Assembly (NCBI RefSeq): GCF_036032445.1
Contig: NZ_CP107932.1
Coordinates: forward strand, 6,264,501 to 6,328,500
Direction: 5' to 3'
DNA: 64,000 bases
Origin: Nocardia sp. NBC_00416
Lineage (GTDB): Bacteria; Actinomycetota; Actinomycetes; Mycobacteriales; Mycobacteriaceae
How positions within the stretch are numbered: the stretch's first letter is position 1; each line of letters starts with the position of its first letter. The notes under the pieces were generated by a model. The model made no database searches. It was not told the DNA's origin and was given only the letters and a program-made list of their open reading frames with translations. This document shows positions 34,934 to 42,843 of this stretch, one piece after another. Made by a program: the position numbers and the translations under genes.

Positions 34934-35965
34934 ATGGTCGGTCTCGGCGTCCACCTGTGCGGCAGCGTCCCGCTGACCGATGCCGCGAGTGTGTTCACCG
35001 AGGCCGCCGGCCGTTTGGGCGGGCATATCAGCCGGATCCCCGACGGCGAGACCGGTGAGCGTGACAACTGGGTGGTGTGGCAGCTCCCCAAACTGCAGGC
35101 TCATCCGAGCCTGGTCACCGTGCCGCCGCCGAGTCCCGAATACGGCCCGAGTGAGCGGGTGCGGCCCGCCCCCGGCATCGATCCGGCCGCAGTCGATTTC
35201 GGTGCGCTGGGCTATGCGCAGGCGGCGCGCGAATCGTGGCGGGTGTTCGAGAAGTTCCGCGCGCAGGGCGTGATCCGGCCCGGCACCCGATTCCAGGTGA
35301 GTCTGCCGACACCGATCGCGGTGGTGGGCGCGTTCATCGCCGGGCCGCAGGCAGAACTGGAAGCGCGTTACGAGGCCGCGATCCTGGCCGAACTGGATCA
35401 GATCACCTCGGCGATTCCGCATGAGGATCTGGCGATCCAATGGGACGCCGCGGTCGAATTCGCCCTGTTCGAAGGTGTTTTCCCGTCCTGGTTCGGCGAT
35501 GACCACCCGACTCGTCTGGCCGGGGTGATCGAGCGACTGGCTCGGTTGGGCGATGCCGTTCCCGAGGGCGTGGAGCTCGGCTACCACCTCTGCTACGGGG
35601 ATTTCGGCCATCAGCATTTCGTCGAACCGGCCGACACCTCGAAACTGGTCGCGGTGGCCTCGGGCGTCGCGAACGCGCTGACCCGCCCGCTCGACTGGGT
35701 GCATCTGCCGGTGCCCAAAGGGCGCACGGACGCACCGTATTTCGCCCCGCTGGCCGGCCTCGACCTCGCCCCGCGGACCACCCTCTATCTGGGCCTGGTG
35801 CACGCCTCCGACGGCTTCGAAGGCGCCCGCCGTCGGATCAAGGCCGCGTCGGTGTTCGTTCCCCAGTTCGGTATCGCCACCGAATGCGGGATGGGTCGCC
35901 GCCCGGCCGGTCAGATCTCCGACCTCCTGGACCTGCACGCCCGCCTGGCGAACTCCCTGGACTGA
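34934..35965 (+). CDS. MetE C-terminal-like (cobalamin-independent methionine synthase fold) protein
   Basis: A 343-residue single-domain protein of the UROD/MetE-like barrel superfamily. It keeps probable zinc ligands: HLC (His218, Cys220) and Cys318 in ATECGMGRR, equivalent to the HxC and distal Cys of MetE, as well as RIPDGETGERDNWV near the start. True MetE is over 700 residues with an N-terminal folate-binding half, so this is not a complete methionine synthase. It may be a methyltransferase or a thiol transferase with another donor. GGAGG eight bases before the ATG at 34934 supports this start over 34919. Confidence 0.8.
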   Translation: MVGLGVHLCGSVPLTDAASVFTEAAGRLGGHISRIPDGETGERDNWVVWQLPKLQAHPSLVTVPPPSPEYGPSERVRPAPGIDPAAVDFGALGYAQAARESWRVFEKFRAQGVIRPGTRFQVSLPTPIAVVGAFIAGPQAELEARYEAAILAELDQITSAIPHEDLAIQWDAAVEFALFEGVFPSWFGDDHPTRLAGVIERLARLGDAVPEGVELGYHLCYGDFGHQHFVEPADTSKLVAVASGVANALTRPLDWVHLPVPKGRTDAPYFAPLAGLDLAPRTTLYLGLVHASDGFEGARRRIKAASVFVPQFGIATECGMGRRPAGQISDLLDLHARLANSLD

Positions 35966-36003
35966 GTTCGTCGCTGCCGCCGATCCCTCGTTCGGCCCGT
36001 GTC

Positions 36004-36366
36004 CTACCGCGCCGAGGTCGCCAGCCACACGGTCGCGGCCGCTGCGAGAACAAGGGCGATATTGAGGCCGACCTGCCGGTCGTCGCCGGTCAGGTGGACC
36101 GGGATCGCGGCGAGCTGCAGGAGCACGAAACCGACGGCCGCGGCCACCGCGAGCCACGGCGCGAGTCCGGTCAGCGGTGGCAGGATCAGGCCGAGCGCGC
36201 CGAGAACCTCGAGTACGCCGATGGCCCGGACGGTCGGCAGTGGCAGGCGGTCTACCCAGGCCATCATCGGCCGGAGCCGGTCCGGGCTGCGGATGACCTT
36301 CAGCACCCCTGAGTACAGGTAGAACAGGGCGAGCAGGCCGGCGACGATCCAATATGCGATGTTCAC
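36004..36366 (-). CDS. DoxX family membrane protein
   Basis: A 120-residue membrane protein with four hydrophobic segments (about 3-20, 45-65, 70-88 and 98-116), as in the DoxX/DoxD-like family. The first helix is followed by YLYSGVLKVI. GGAGG precedes the GTG at 36366 by a few bases, which fixes the start; the much longer frame to 36621 is arginine-rich shadow. DoxX-like proteins are linked to redox or thiol stress, but the exact reaction is not established for this type. It is divergent from a LysR regulator that probably controls it. Confidence 0.85.
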   Translation of the reverse strand: MNIAYWIVAGLLALFYLYSGVLKVIRSPDRLRPMMAWVDRLPLPTVRAIGVLEVLGALGLILPPLTGLAPWLAVAAAVGFVLLQLAAIPVHLTGDDRQVGLNIALVLAAAATVWLATSAR

Positions 36367-36504
36367 ATTTCCTCCAGCGATGACAGGCGCGGGCCGGGGC
36401 TGGACATGTGCGGCCCGGGTTCGGGCGCGGTCGGTCGCGCAGCGGCTCATCACTGCGATTGCACAGCCAGAAATCGCGGGTGTCCAAGACCTGATCCGCG
36501 ATAC

Positions 36505-36523
36505 CGATACCGCACGGGTATCG
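36505..36523. promoter_or_regulatory. inverted repeat CGATACC-N5-GGTATCG ahead of lysR gene
   Basis: Perfect seven-base arms seven bases before the GTG of the LysR gene, in the divergent promoter. It contains the T-N-A symmetry usual for LysR sites, so autoregulation and control of the doxX gene is plausible. Confidence 0.45.
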
Positions 36524-36530
36524 TGCCAGC

Positions 36531-37385
36531 GTGGAGCTCCGCACGCTGCGTTACTTCGTCGCGGTCGCCGAAGAACGCCATTTCGGTCGGGCCGCTGCCC
36601 GACTACATATGAGCCAACCACCGCTGAGCCGTGCTATCCGGCAACTGGAGGCGAAGGTCGGCGCCGCACTCTTCGAACGGTCCCCCAACGGCGTCGGTCT
36701 CACCCGGGCCGGGACGGTGCTGCTCGACGAGGCACGTGCCCTGCTCGATCAGGCCGACCGCCTCAGCACGCGGGTGGCCGCCGCGGCCGGAAACGCGAGC
36801 CTCACCATCGGCATCCTGGGCGACGCCACCGACCCCGGCACCACCAGGCTGGCCGCCGCCTATCGCCGCGAGCACCCCGAGATCGATATCCGCATTCGGG
36901 ATACCGACCTCACCGACCCGACCTGCGGGCTGACGGCCGGACTCGTCGACGTCGCCCTCACCCGCGCACCGTTCGACGACACCGCTCTGGTCGTCCGTGA
37001 ACTGCGCGCCGACCCGGTCGGGGCGGTGGTGCGCGCCGATGATCCGCTGGCTCTTCGCGACCACCTGGAATTGGCCGATCTGACCGACCGGCGCTGGTTT
37101 CGGTTCCCGGACGGCACCGACCCGCTCTGGCAGACCTATTGGCACGGCGGTGAGCCCCGCGAAGGCCCGGTGGTACGCGTGGTCCAGGAATGCATGCAGG
37201 CCGTGCTGTGGAACGGCACCGTCGGGATGAGTCCGCTCGGGCACGACGTGCCCGCTGGACTGGCTGTGGTCCCGCTGATCGATATGGCGCCGAGCAGGGT
37301 GGTGATCGTCTGGAACGAGGGCGATGCCAACCCTTTGATCCGATCGCTCGTGCGCATCGCGACGGCCGCATATCGCGAACCCTGA
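36531..37385 (+). CDS. LysR family transcriptional regulator
   Basis: A 284-residue LysR regulator. The winged helix-turn-helix is at residues 1-60 (FVAVAEERHFGRAAARLHMSQPPLSRAIRQLE in pieces), followed by the linker helix and a periplasmic-binding-like effector domain from about 88 (LTIGILGDAT). It starts at GTG 36531 (MELRTLRYF). Divergent orientation to the doxX gene, with an inverted repeat between, is the classical LysR arrangement. The effector is not predictable. Confidence 0.93.
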   Translation: MELRTLRYFVAVAEERHFGRAAARLHMSQPPLSRAIRQLEAKVGAALFERSPNGVGLTRAGTVLLDEARALLDQADRLSTRVAAAAGNASLTIGILGDATDPGTTRLAAAYRREHPEIDIRIRDTDLTDPTCGLTAGLVDVALTRAPFDDTALVVRELRADPVGAVVRADDPLALRDHLELADLTDRRWFRFPDGTDPLWQTYWHGGEPREGPVVRVVQECMQAVLWNGTVGMSPLGHDVPAGLAVVPLIDMAPSRVVIVWNEGDANPLIRSLVRIATAAYREP

Positions 37386-37718
37386 CCCGCCCCGGACTTT
37401 CCCGCCGCGGTCAGCGAATCACGGTTTTTCACGGTTACATCGGCGATCGACATTCGGCATACCGTATCCGGCGGCCTCGAGTGGGGTCATCGTCTTCGAC
37501 AGCGTGGACTTGTTCATCTCACACAGGTCGGTGATCATGCCGAACTCCGCCGCACGGCACCCGTCCAGAACCGCGACCACTTTCAGGCGCGGAAGCGCGG
37601 CCAGCACTGCGCTCAGTTCCGCCACGACGCCGCCCGTGGTCGTGCCGGCTGGAACCACATCCACGCACCCAGGATCACGGCGGCGGCAAGGTTCGATCGT
37701 CCAGGCACGGCGTGTCAT
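37386..37718 (-). pseudogene. frameshifted, truncated winged-helix regulator
   Basis: The frame ending at 37419 encodes RLKVVAVLDG...AEFGMITDLCEMNKSTLSK...LEAAGY, the pattern of the HTH_27/MarR-like winged-helix regulators (RL-I--LL, LS--LLSKHL--LE-AGY). After GY the expected wing and SLTPAGR helix is missing in this frame, but the adjoining frame reads VTVKNRDSLTAAGK over about 37395-37450. This indicates a frameshift near 37450 followed by truncation against the lysR gene. Its start is unclear. I regard it as a decayed gene; expression of a 99-aa product cannot be excluded. Confidence 0.55.
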
Positions 37719-37745
37719 CGACGCTGGCCGAGGTTGCGAACGAGA

Positions 37746-37781
37746 AAGGCCCCCGACCAGAACCCAGCTGGTCGGGGCCTT
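37746..37781 (-). terminator. rho-independent terminator of tRNA-Arg
   Basis: Arms 37748-37760 and 37768-37779 pair over 12 bases (one bulged C) around a seven-base loop. On the minus strand the stem is followed by TTTCTCG. It lies about 11 bases past the tRNA 3' end. Confidence 0.75.
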
Positions 37782-37790
37782 CCTAGTACG

Positions 37791-37863
37791 TGCCCTCGGC
37801 AGGAATCGAACCTGCGGCCTTCTGCTCCGGAGGCAGACGCTCTATCCCCTGAGCTACGAGGGC
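37791..37863 (-). tRNA. tRNA-Arg (anticodon CCG)
   Basis: Read on the minus strand, acceptor GCCCTCG pairs with CGAGGGC, discriminator A, D arm GCTCAGGGGATAGAGC, anticodon stem TCTGC/GCAGA with loop CTCCGGA (anticodon CCG) and T arm GCAGGTTCGATTCCTGC. CCA is not encoded. It lies 1.8 kb from argS, the gene for its cognate synthetase. Confidence 0.96.
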
Positions 37864-37956
37864 GGGGATCCACCCGATTCGAACCGGTGCCGGTCGATCG
37901 GGCGGACCACAGCGTATCGCATCACCGCCGGTGCGGCCAAAACGGGTGGTGGCGGG

Positions 37957-38670
37957 TCAGTTCAGGGGCAGCGGCTGCCCACCGCGGGCGGTGAGCATAT
38001 CGGTGATGAGCCGGGCTTCGCCCTGTTGGGCGGCGAGCATCTGCCCGGCGAGGATGCGGATCTCACCGGTGTCGGCGTGCTCGGCGCCGTATTCCAGCAT
38101 CGGCACCCCGCCCTGGTGGTGGCGCAGCATGAGCTGGAGGAACAGGACATCCTGCGCGGCCCCGCGGGCATCGCGGAGCCGCTGGATGTCCTCGGTGCTC
38201 GCCATACCCGGCATGGCGGCCATCGACCCGGTGTGGTGCATTCCGGAGCCGTGGTCGTGTCCGTCGCCGCCGTGCTCGTCCGACTGCATCCAGCCCATAT
38301 AGCCGTCGGTTCCCCGGGCCGGCGCATCCCACATCTGCAACCAGCCCTGCATCCGGCCGATCTGGCTCTGCTGGGTCGTGAGGATGTCGTAGGCGAGGCG
38401 CTGGACCGCGGGATCGGTGGAACCGAGCAGCGCGATTCCCGACATCTCCACAGCTTGCGTGTGATGAGCCGACATGTCCTGCGCGAAACCGATGTCCACC
38501 GGCCCGGGCGGCGTGTCCTCGGAGTTGTCCGGCGATAGCAGCACCCCGGCGCCGAATCCGATCACGAGCAGGCCGATCGCGGCGATGATCAGCAGCGCGA
38601 TGCGTTGTCCGCGCAGCTGCTCACGCCAACCGGACCGGGCTTCGGCTTCGGTCGCGTCCGGGTCCGGCAT
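37957..38670 (-). CDS. DUF305 family exported/membrane protein
   Basis: A 237-residue protein with a cytoplasmic start, one membrane helix (about 25-46) and an extracytoplasmic DUF305 domain, a ferritin-like four-helix type. Conserved histidine pairs are seen in DMSAHHTQAVEMS and MLRHHQGGVPM, with many Met and His between (GMHHTGSMAAMPGM), suggesting metal, perhaps copper, binding. It starts on the last base of the upstream DUF3105 gene, so the two are coupled. The role is likely in metal handling at the cell surface, by inference. Confidence 0.9.
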   Translation of the reverse strand: MPDPDATEAEARSGWREQLRGQRIALLIIAAIGLLVIGFGAGVLLSPDNSEDTPPGPVDIGFAQDMSAHHTQAVEMSGIALLGSTDPAVQRLAYDILTTQQSQIGRMQGWLQMWDAPARGTDGYMGWMQSDEHGGDGHDHGSGMHHTGSMAAMPGMASTEDIQRLRDARGAAQDVLFLQLMLRHHQGGVPMLEYGAEHADTGEIRILAGQMLAAQQGEARLITDMLTARGGQPLPLN

Positions 38671-39596
38671 TACTGCTCTGCCCCCGGAGCCTGCTGGTCG
38701 GGCATTGTGCCCGGCATGCCCGGGATGGCCGGGATACCGCCGGGCAGTCCGCCCGGCAGACCGCCGCCGGGCAGTCCGCCACTCGGCGCGCCCATGCCGC
38801 CGAGCTCGCCCGTGTCGGGCTGAAGGCCCGCGCCGTCCATCGGCACCGCGTCGGGGCCGGGGTCGCTCGGGTCGTAGGGCGGCGGGTTCTGGGTGTCGAA
38901 GGCGACGGTGGCGCAGTCGGCGCCGACCTCGGGGTAGGCGAAGTTGTTCAGGCGCAGCGCGGTGATGAACTGGCCGATACGTTCGTCGTCGGCGCTGGAC
39001 ACCGTGAGCTGATGCCCCCAGGACTGCAGCGAGATGGGTGCTTCCTGCCCGGGATGCGGCGACATGAGCATGTACTGCTCACCCTCGACCTTCTTCTTCA
39101 GCGTGTCGATCCCCGACTGGTCGACCTTGTCCGGGTTGTAGCTGATCCACACCGCACCGTGTTCCAGCGAGTGCACCGCGTTCTCGTCGCGCAGCGCCTT
39201 GTCGTAGACGGTGCCCATGCAGTTGGCCCAGGAGGCGTCGTGCGGGCCGCCGAACGGCGGGGTCTGGTCGTAGGCCACTCGTTTGGTCGCGTCGATGTGC
39301 AGCCCGGCCGGGTACTCCTTCTTCACCACACCGTCGATCTGATCGGAGGGGTCCTGCTTCTGCTCCGACGGAGTGAACTTCTCCAGCGCCGCCCTTTCTT
39401 GATACTTGGGCACCAAGTTGACCGCCAGCGCCGCGACCAATCCGATGAGCAGCACGACCGCACCGATCGTGAGCCAGGGGATTCGCTGGGTGAACGGTGG
39501 TTTACCCCTGTTCTTACCGCCGCCGGCGCGGGCGGGAGCGGCTTTGCCCGCCGCCTTCACGGCCTTCGCCGATTTCGAGCTCGTCCTGTCAGGCAT
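38670..39596 (-). CDS. DUF3105 family membrane-anchored protein
   Basis: A 308-residue protein with a Lys/Ala-rich start, one membrane helix (about 45-65) and an extracytoplasmic DUF3105 domain (GLHIDATKRVAYDQTPPFGGPHDASWANCMG; SLEHGAVWISY), with conserved His and Cys. The last 70 residues are Pro/Gly/Met-rich (GLPGGGLPGGLPGG). The ATG at 39596 has AGGA before it; the frame opens at 39674. It forms an operon with DUF305, a frequent pairing in Mycobacteriales, and is divergent from argS. Confidence 0.9.
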   Translation of the reverse strand: MPDRTSSKSAKAVKAAGKAAPARAGGGKNRGKPPFTQRIPWLTIGAVVLLIGLVAALAVNLVPKYQERAALEKFTPSEQKQDPSDQIDGVVKKEYPAGLHIDATKRVAYDQTPPFGGPHDASWANCMGTVYDKALRDENAVHSLEHGAVWISYNPDKVDQSGIDTLKKKVEGEQYMLMSPHPGQEAPISLQSWGHQLTVSSADDERIGQFITALRLNNFAYPEVGADCATVAFDTQNPPPYDPSDPGPDAVPMDGAGLQPDTGELGGMGAPSGGLPGGGLPGGLPGGIPAIPGMPGTMPDQQAPGAEQ

Positions 39597-39673
39597 ACCG
39601 GTCCTAGCTCTTTCCACGTGATGAACAGTGCTCAGCTGCGGTGCCCACTCGCGGCGCGCACCCACTCGGACCA

Positions 39674-39679
39674 TAGGAT
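39674..39679 (+). promoter_or_regulatory. -10 element TAGGAT, possible leaderless argS promoter
   Basis: TAGGAT ends nine bases before the argS GTG, so transcription would begin at or just before the start codon, giving a leaderless mRNA. No clear -35 box is visible, and there is no Shine-Dalgarno sequence ahead of the GTG. Confidence 0.4.
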
Positions 39680-39687
39680 AGAGACTC

Positions 39688-41346
39688 GTGACTCCAGCCG
39701 ACCTTGCAGATCTCCTTCACGCGACCGCAGCGAAGGTACTCGCCGAACGTGGACTGGACGCCTCGGTCCTGCCCGACACGGTCGATGTGGAGCGTCCGCG
39801 CAATCCCGAGCACGGTGATTACAGCACCAATGTGGCGATGCGTGTCGCGAAGAAGGCCGGCGCCAACCCGCGGGATCTGGCCGGCTGGCTGGCCGTGGCG
39901 CTCAGCGGTACCGACGCGGTCGCGTCCGCGGAGGTCGCCGGGCCCGGCTTTCTGAACATCAGGGTCGCCGCTTCGGCACAGGGTGCGGTGCTGGAGCAGG
40001 TCCGCACGGCCGGGGCGGCTTACGGCGCCGCGGACGCCCTCGCCGGAACAAAGATCAATCTCGAATTCGTCTCCGCGAATCCGACGGGCCCGGTGCATCT
40101 GGGCGGAACCCGCTGGGCGGCGGTCGGCGACGCCCTGGGACGGATCCTGTCCATGCAGGGCGCGGACGTCACCCGCGAGTACTACTTCAACGACCACGGC
40201 GCGCAGATCACCCGGTTCGCCGAATCGCTGGTCGCCGCCGCCACCGGTGCGCCGACCCCGGAGAGCGGCTACGCGGGAGCCTATATCGGCGAGATCGCCG
40301 AGCAGATCGCCGCCGCGCACCCCGGTGCGGCCGAACTCGAACCGGCGCGGCGGCTGGAGCTGTTCCGCGCCGAGGGCGTGGAACTCATGTTCGCGCACAT
40401 CAAGAAAACGCTGCACGAATTCGGCATCGATTTCGATGTCTATTTCAACGAGAGCTCATTGTTCGCATCGGGTGCGGTGGAACGCGCGGTGGAAGCCCTC
40501 AAGAGTTCGGGCGACCTGTATTCCAAGGACGGCGCCTGGTGGATCGCCAGTTCCGAATACGGTGACGATCAGGACCGGGTGGTCATCAAGAGCGACGGTA
40601 ACGCCGCCTATATCGCCGGGGACATCGCCTACCTCCAGGACAAGAAGTCCCGTGGTTTCGATCTGTGCATCTACATGCTCGGCGCCGACCATCACGGGTA
40701 TATCGGCCGGTTGAAGGCCGCCGCCGCGGCGTTCGGCGACGATCCCGACAGCGTCGAGGTGCTCATCGGGCAGATGGTGAATCTGCTGCGCGACGGTGTC
40801 GCGGTGCGGATGAGCAAACGCGCGGGCACCGTGGTCACACTGGACGATCTGGTCGAGGCCATCGGCGTCGACGCCGCCCGGTACTCGCTGGTGCGCAGCT
40901 CGGTGAACTCGAGCATCGATATCGACCTGGACCTGTGGACCAAACAGGACAGCGTCAACCCGGTGTATTACGTGCAGTACGCCCACGCCCGGGCGGCGTC
41001 GATCGCCCGCAATGCCGCGGAATTCGAATACGACACGGTGACACCGGATTTCGCATTGCTCGACTCCGAGTTCGAGGGCGCGCTCATCCGTACCATCGGG
41101 GAGTTCCCCCGGGTGGTGGCGAGCGCGGCGACCCTGCGGGAACCGCATCGGATCGCCCGCTACCTCGAGGAACTGGCCGGCGCCTACCACCCGTTCCAGA
41201 CCAACAAGGCGCTGCGGGTGCTGCCGCTGGGCGACGAACCCGTCTCCCCGGTCAATGCCGCCCGCCTCGTGCTGGTGAACGCCACCCGTCAGGTACTCGC
41301 CAACGGCCTGGGGCTGCTCGGCGTCACCGCCCCGGAGCGGATGTGA
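39688..41346 (+). CDS. argS: arginyl-tRNA synthetase
   Basis: A class I synthetase (552 aa) that charges tRNA-Arg. The N-terminal additional domain (about 1-105) is followed by the HIGH-type signature NPTGPVHLGG near 132-141, the KMSKS-like RMSKRAG near 374, and the C-terminal anticodon-binding DALR helix bundle ending VTAPERM. It starts with GTG. The order argS-lysA-hom-thrC-thrB-rho matches M. tuberculosis Rv1292-Rv1297. A tRNA-Arg gene is nearby. Confidence 0.97.
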   Translation: MTPADLADLLHATAAKVLAERGLDASVLPDTVDVERPRNPEHGDYSTNVAMRVAKKAGANPRDLAGWLAVALSGTDAVASAEVAGPGFLNIRVAASAQGAVLEQVRTAGAAYGAADALAGTKINLEFVSANPTGPVHLGGTRWAAVGDALGRILSMQGADVTREYYFNDHGAQITRFAESLVAAATGAPTPESGYAGAYIGEIAEQIAAAHPGAAELEPARRLELFRAEGVELMFAHIKKTLHEFGIDFDVYFNESSLFASGAVERAVEALKSSGDLYSKDGAWWIASSEYGDDQDRVVIKSDGNAAYIAGDIAYLQDKKSRGFDLCIYMLGADHHGYIGRLKAAAAAFGDDPDSVEVLIGQMVNLLRDGVAVRMSKRAGTVVTLDDLVEAIGVDAARYSLVRSSVNSSIDIDLDLWTKQDSVNPVYYVQYAHARAASIARNAAEFEYDTVTPDFALLDSEFEGALIRTIGEFPRVVASAATLREPHRIARYLEELAGAYHPFQTNKALRVLPLGDEPVSPVNAARLVLVNATRQVLANGLGLLGVTAPERM

Positions 41347-41404
41347 CCGCGACCCCCCGCAGCATCGACCGACTGTTCCGGCAGTGGATGAGGAAGGAAG
41401 ACCG

Positions 41405-42820
41405 ATGAGTGTCCATCCGGCCGGGCCCCGGCACGCCGAGATCCCGCACGCTCCCAACCTGCCCGAACGCCCGGCCGATCCGCGCGAGCTGATCGACCTG
41501 CCCGCCCACGTGTGGCCGCGCAATGCCACCCGCGGCGCCGACGACGTGGTCCGGTTGGCGGGGGTGCCGGTCACCGAACTCGCGGCACAGTTCGGCACCC
41601 CGCTGTTCGTGGTGGACGAGGACGATTTCCGTTCGCGCTGCCGCGATATGGTGCGCGCGTTCGGGTCGGATTCGCGAGTCCACTACGCCTCGAAGGCTTT
41701 TCTGTGCGGTGAAGTCGCGCGCTGGATCCGCGACGAAGGACTGTCGCTGGACGTGTGCTCGGGCGGCGAACTGGCCGTCGCGCTGCACGCGGGCTTCCCG
41801 GCAGAGCGCATCGCCCTGCACGGCAACAACAAATCGGTCGCCGAACTGGAAGCCGCCGTCGCGGCGGGAGTGGGCCATGTGGTGGTCGACTCGCTGATCG
41901 AGATCGAGCGGCTGGAAGCGGTCGCCGGCGCCGCCGGAGTCGTGCAGGACGTGCTGGTCCGGGTCACGGTCGGTGTGGAGGCGCACACCCACGAATACAT
42001 CTCCACGGCGCACGAGGATCAGAAATTCGGTTTCTCCATTTCCGGTGGCGACGCGATGGAAGCGCTGGCCCGGGTCTTCGAAGCCGATAATCTGCGCTTG
42101 GTCGGCCTGCACAGCCATATCGGATCGCAGATATTCGAAATCGACGGTTTCGAAATCGCCGCACACCGCATGCTGGGACTGCTGCGGGAAGCCGTCGACA
42201 AATTCGGTGTCGAACGCACCTCGCAGATATCGCTGATCGACCTCGGCGGCGGTCTCGGCATCTCCTATCTGCCCTCCGACGATCCGCCGCCGCTGGAACC
42301 GTTCGCCGAGAAACTGCGCGCGCTGGTGGCGCGCGAGGCCGAGCTGGCCGGGCTGCCGGTGCCGCGGATCGCGGTCGAACCGGGCCGCGCCATCGCCGGA
42401 CCCGGCACGGTGACCCTGTACGAAGTGGGCACCGTCAAAGACGTGTCCCTCGACGGTGGACTGCGTCGCCGTTACGTCAGCGTCGACGGCGGGATGAGCG
42501 ACAACATCCGGCCCGCGCTGTACCAGGCCGATTACTGGTGCCAGTTGGTCTCGCGCGGATCCGAAGCGGCGCCCCTGGTCGCCCGAGTCGTCGGAAAACA
42601 TTGCGAGAGCGGCGATATCATCATCCGGGACACTTGGATGCCGGCCGACGCCGGCCCCGGCGACCTGATCGCGGTCGCCGGCACCGGTGCCTACTGCTAT
42701 TCCATGTCGAGCCGGTACAACATGCTGACCCGACCCGCCGTCGTCGCCGTCAGCGACGGCGCGGCCCGGCTGATCCTGCGCCGGGAAACGGTCGCCGACC
42801 TGCTCGGTCTGGAGGTCTGA
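41405..42820 (+). CDS. lysA: diaminopimelate decarboxylase
   Basis: A 471-residue PLP enzyme making L-lysine from meso-diaminopimelate. The PLP lysine is at about residue 97 (VHYASKAF), followed by HGNNKS, LGLHSHIGSQ (GLHSHIGS), the GGGLGISY glycine loop, EPGRAIAGP and CESGDII with the substrate-binding cysteine. AGGAAGGAAG lies before the ATG at 41405. The stop overlaps or abuts the homoserine dehydrogenase gene, so lysine and threonine branches of the aspartate pathway are one transcript. Confidence 0.97.
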   Translation: MSVHPAGPRHAEIPHAPNLPERPADPRELIDLPAHVWPRNATRGADDVVRLAGVPVTELAAQFGTPLFVVDEDDFRSRCRDMVRAFGSDSRVHYASKAFLCGEVARWIRDEGLSLDVCSGGELAVALHAGFPAERIALHGNNKSVAELEAAVAAGVGHVVVDSLIEIERLEAVAGAAGVVQDVLVRVTVGVEAHTHEYISTAHEDQKFGFSISGGDAMEALARVFEADNLRLVGLHSHIGSQIFEIDGFEIAAHRMLGLLREAVDKFGVERTSQISLIDLGGGLGISYLPSDDPPPLEPFAEKLRALVAREAELAGLPVPRIAVEPGRAIAGPGTVTLYEVGTVKDVSLDGGLRRRYVSVDGGMSDNIRPALYQADYWCQLVSRGSEAAPLVARVVGKHCESGDIIIRDTWMPADAGPGDLIAVAGTGAYCYSMSSRYNMLTRPAVVAVSDGAARLILRRETVADLLGLEV

Positions 42821-42843
42821 TGGATGCGACGAAAGGTGCGAGC

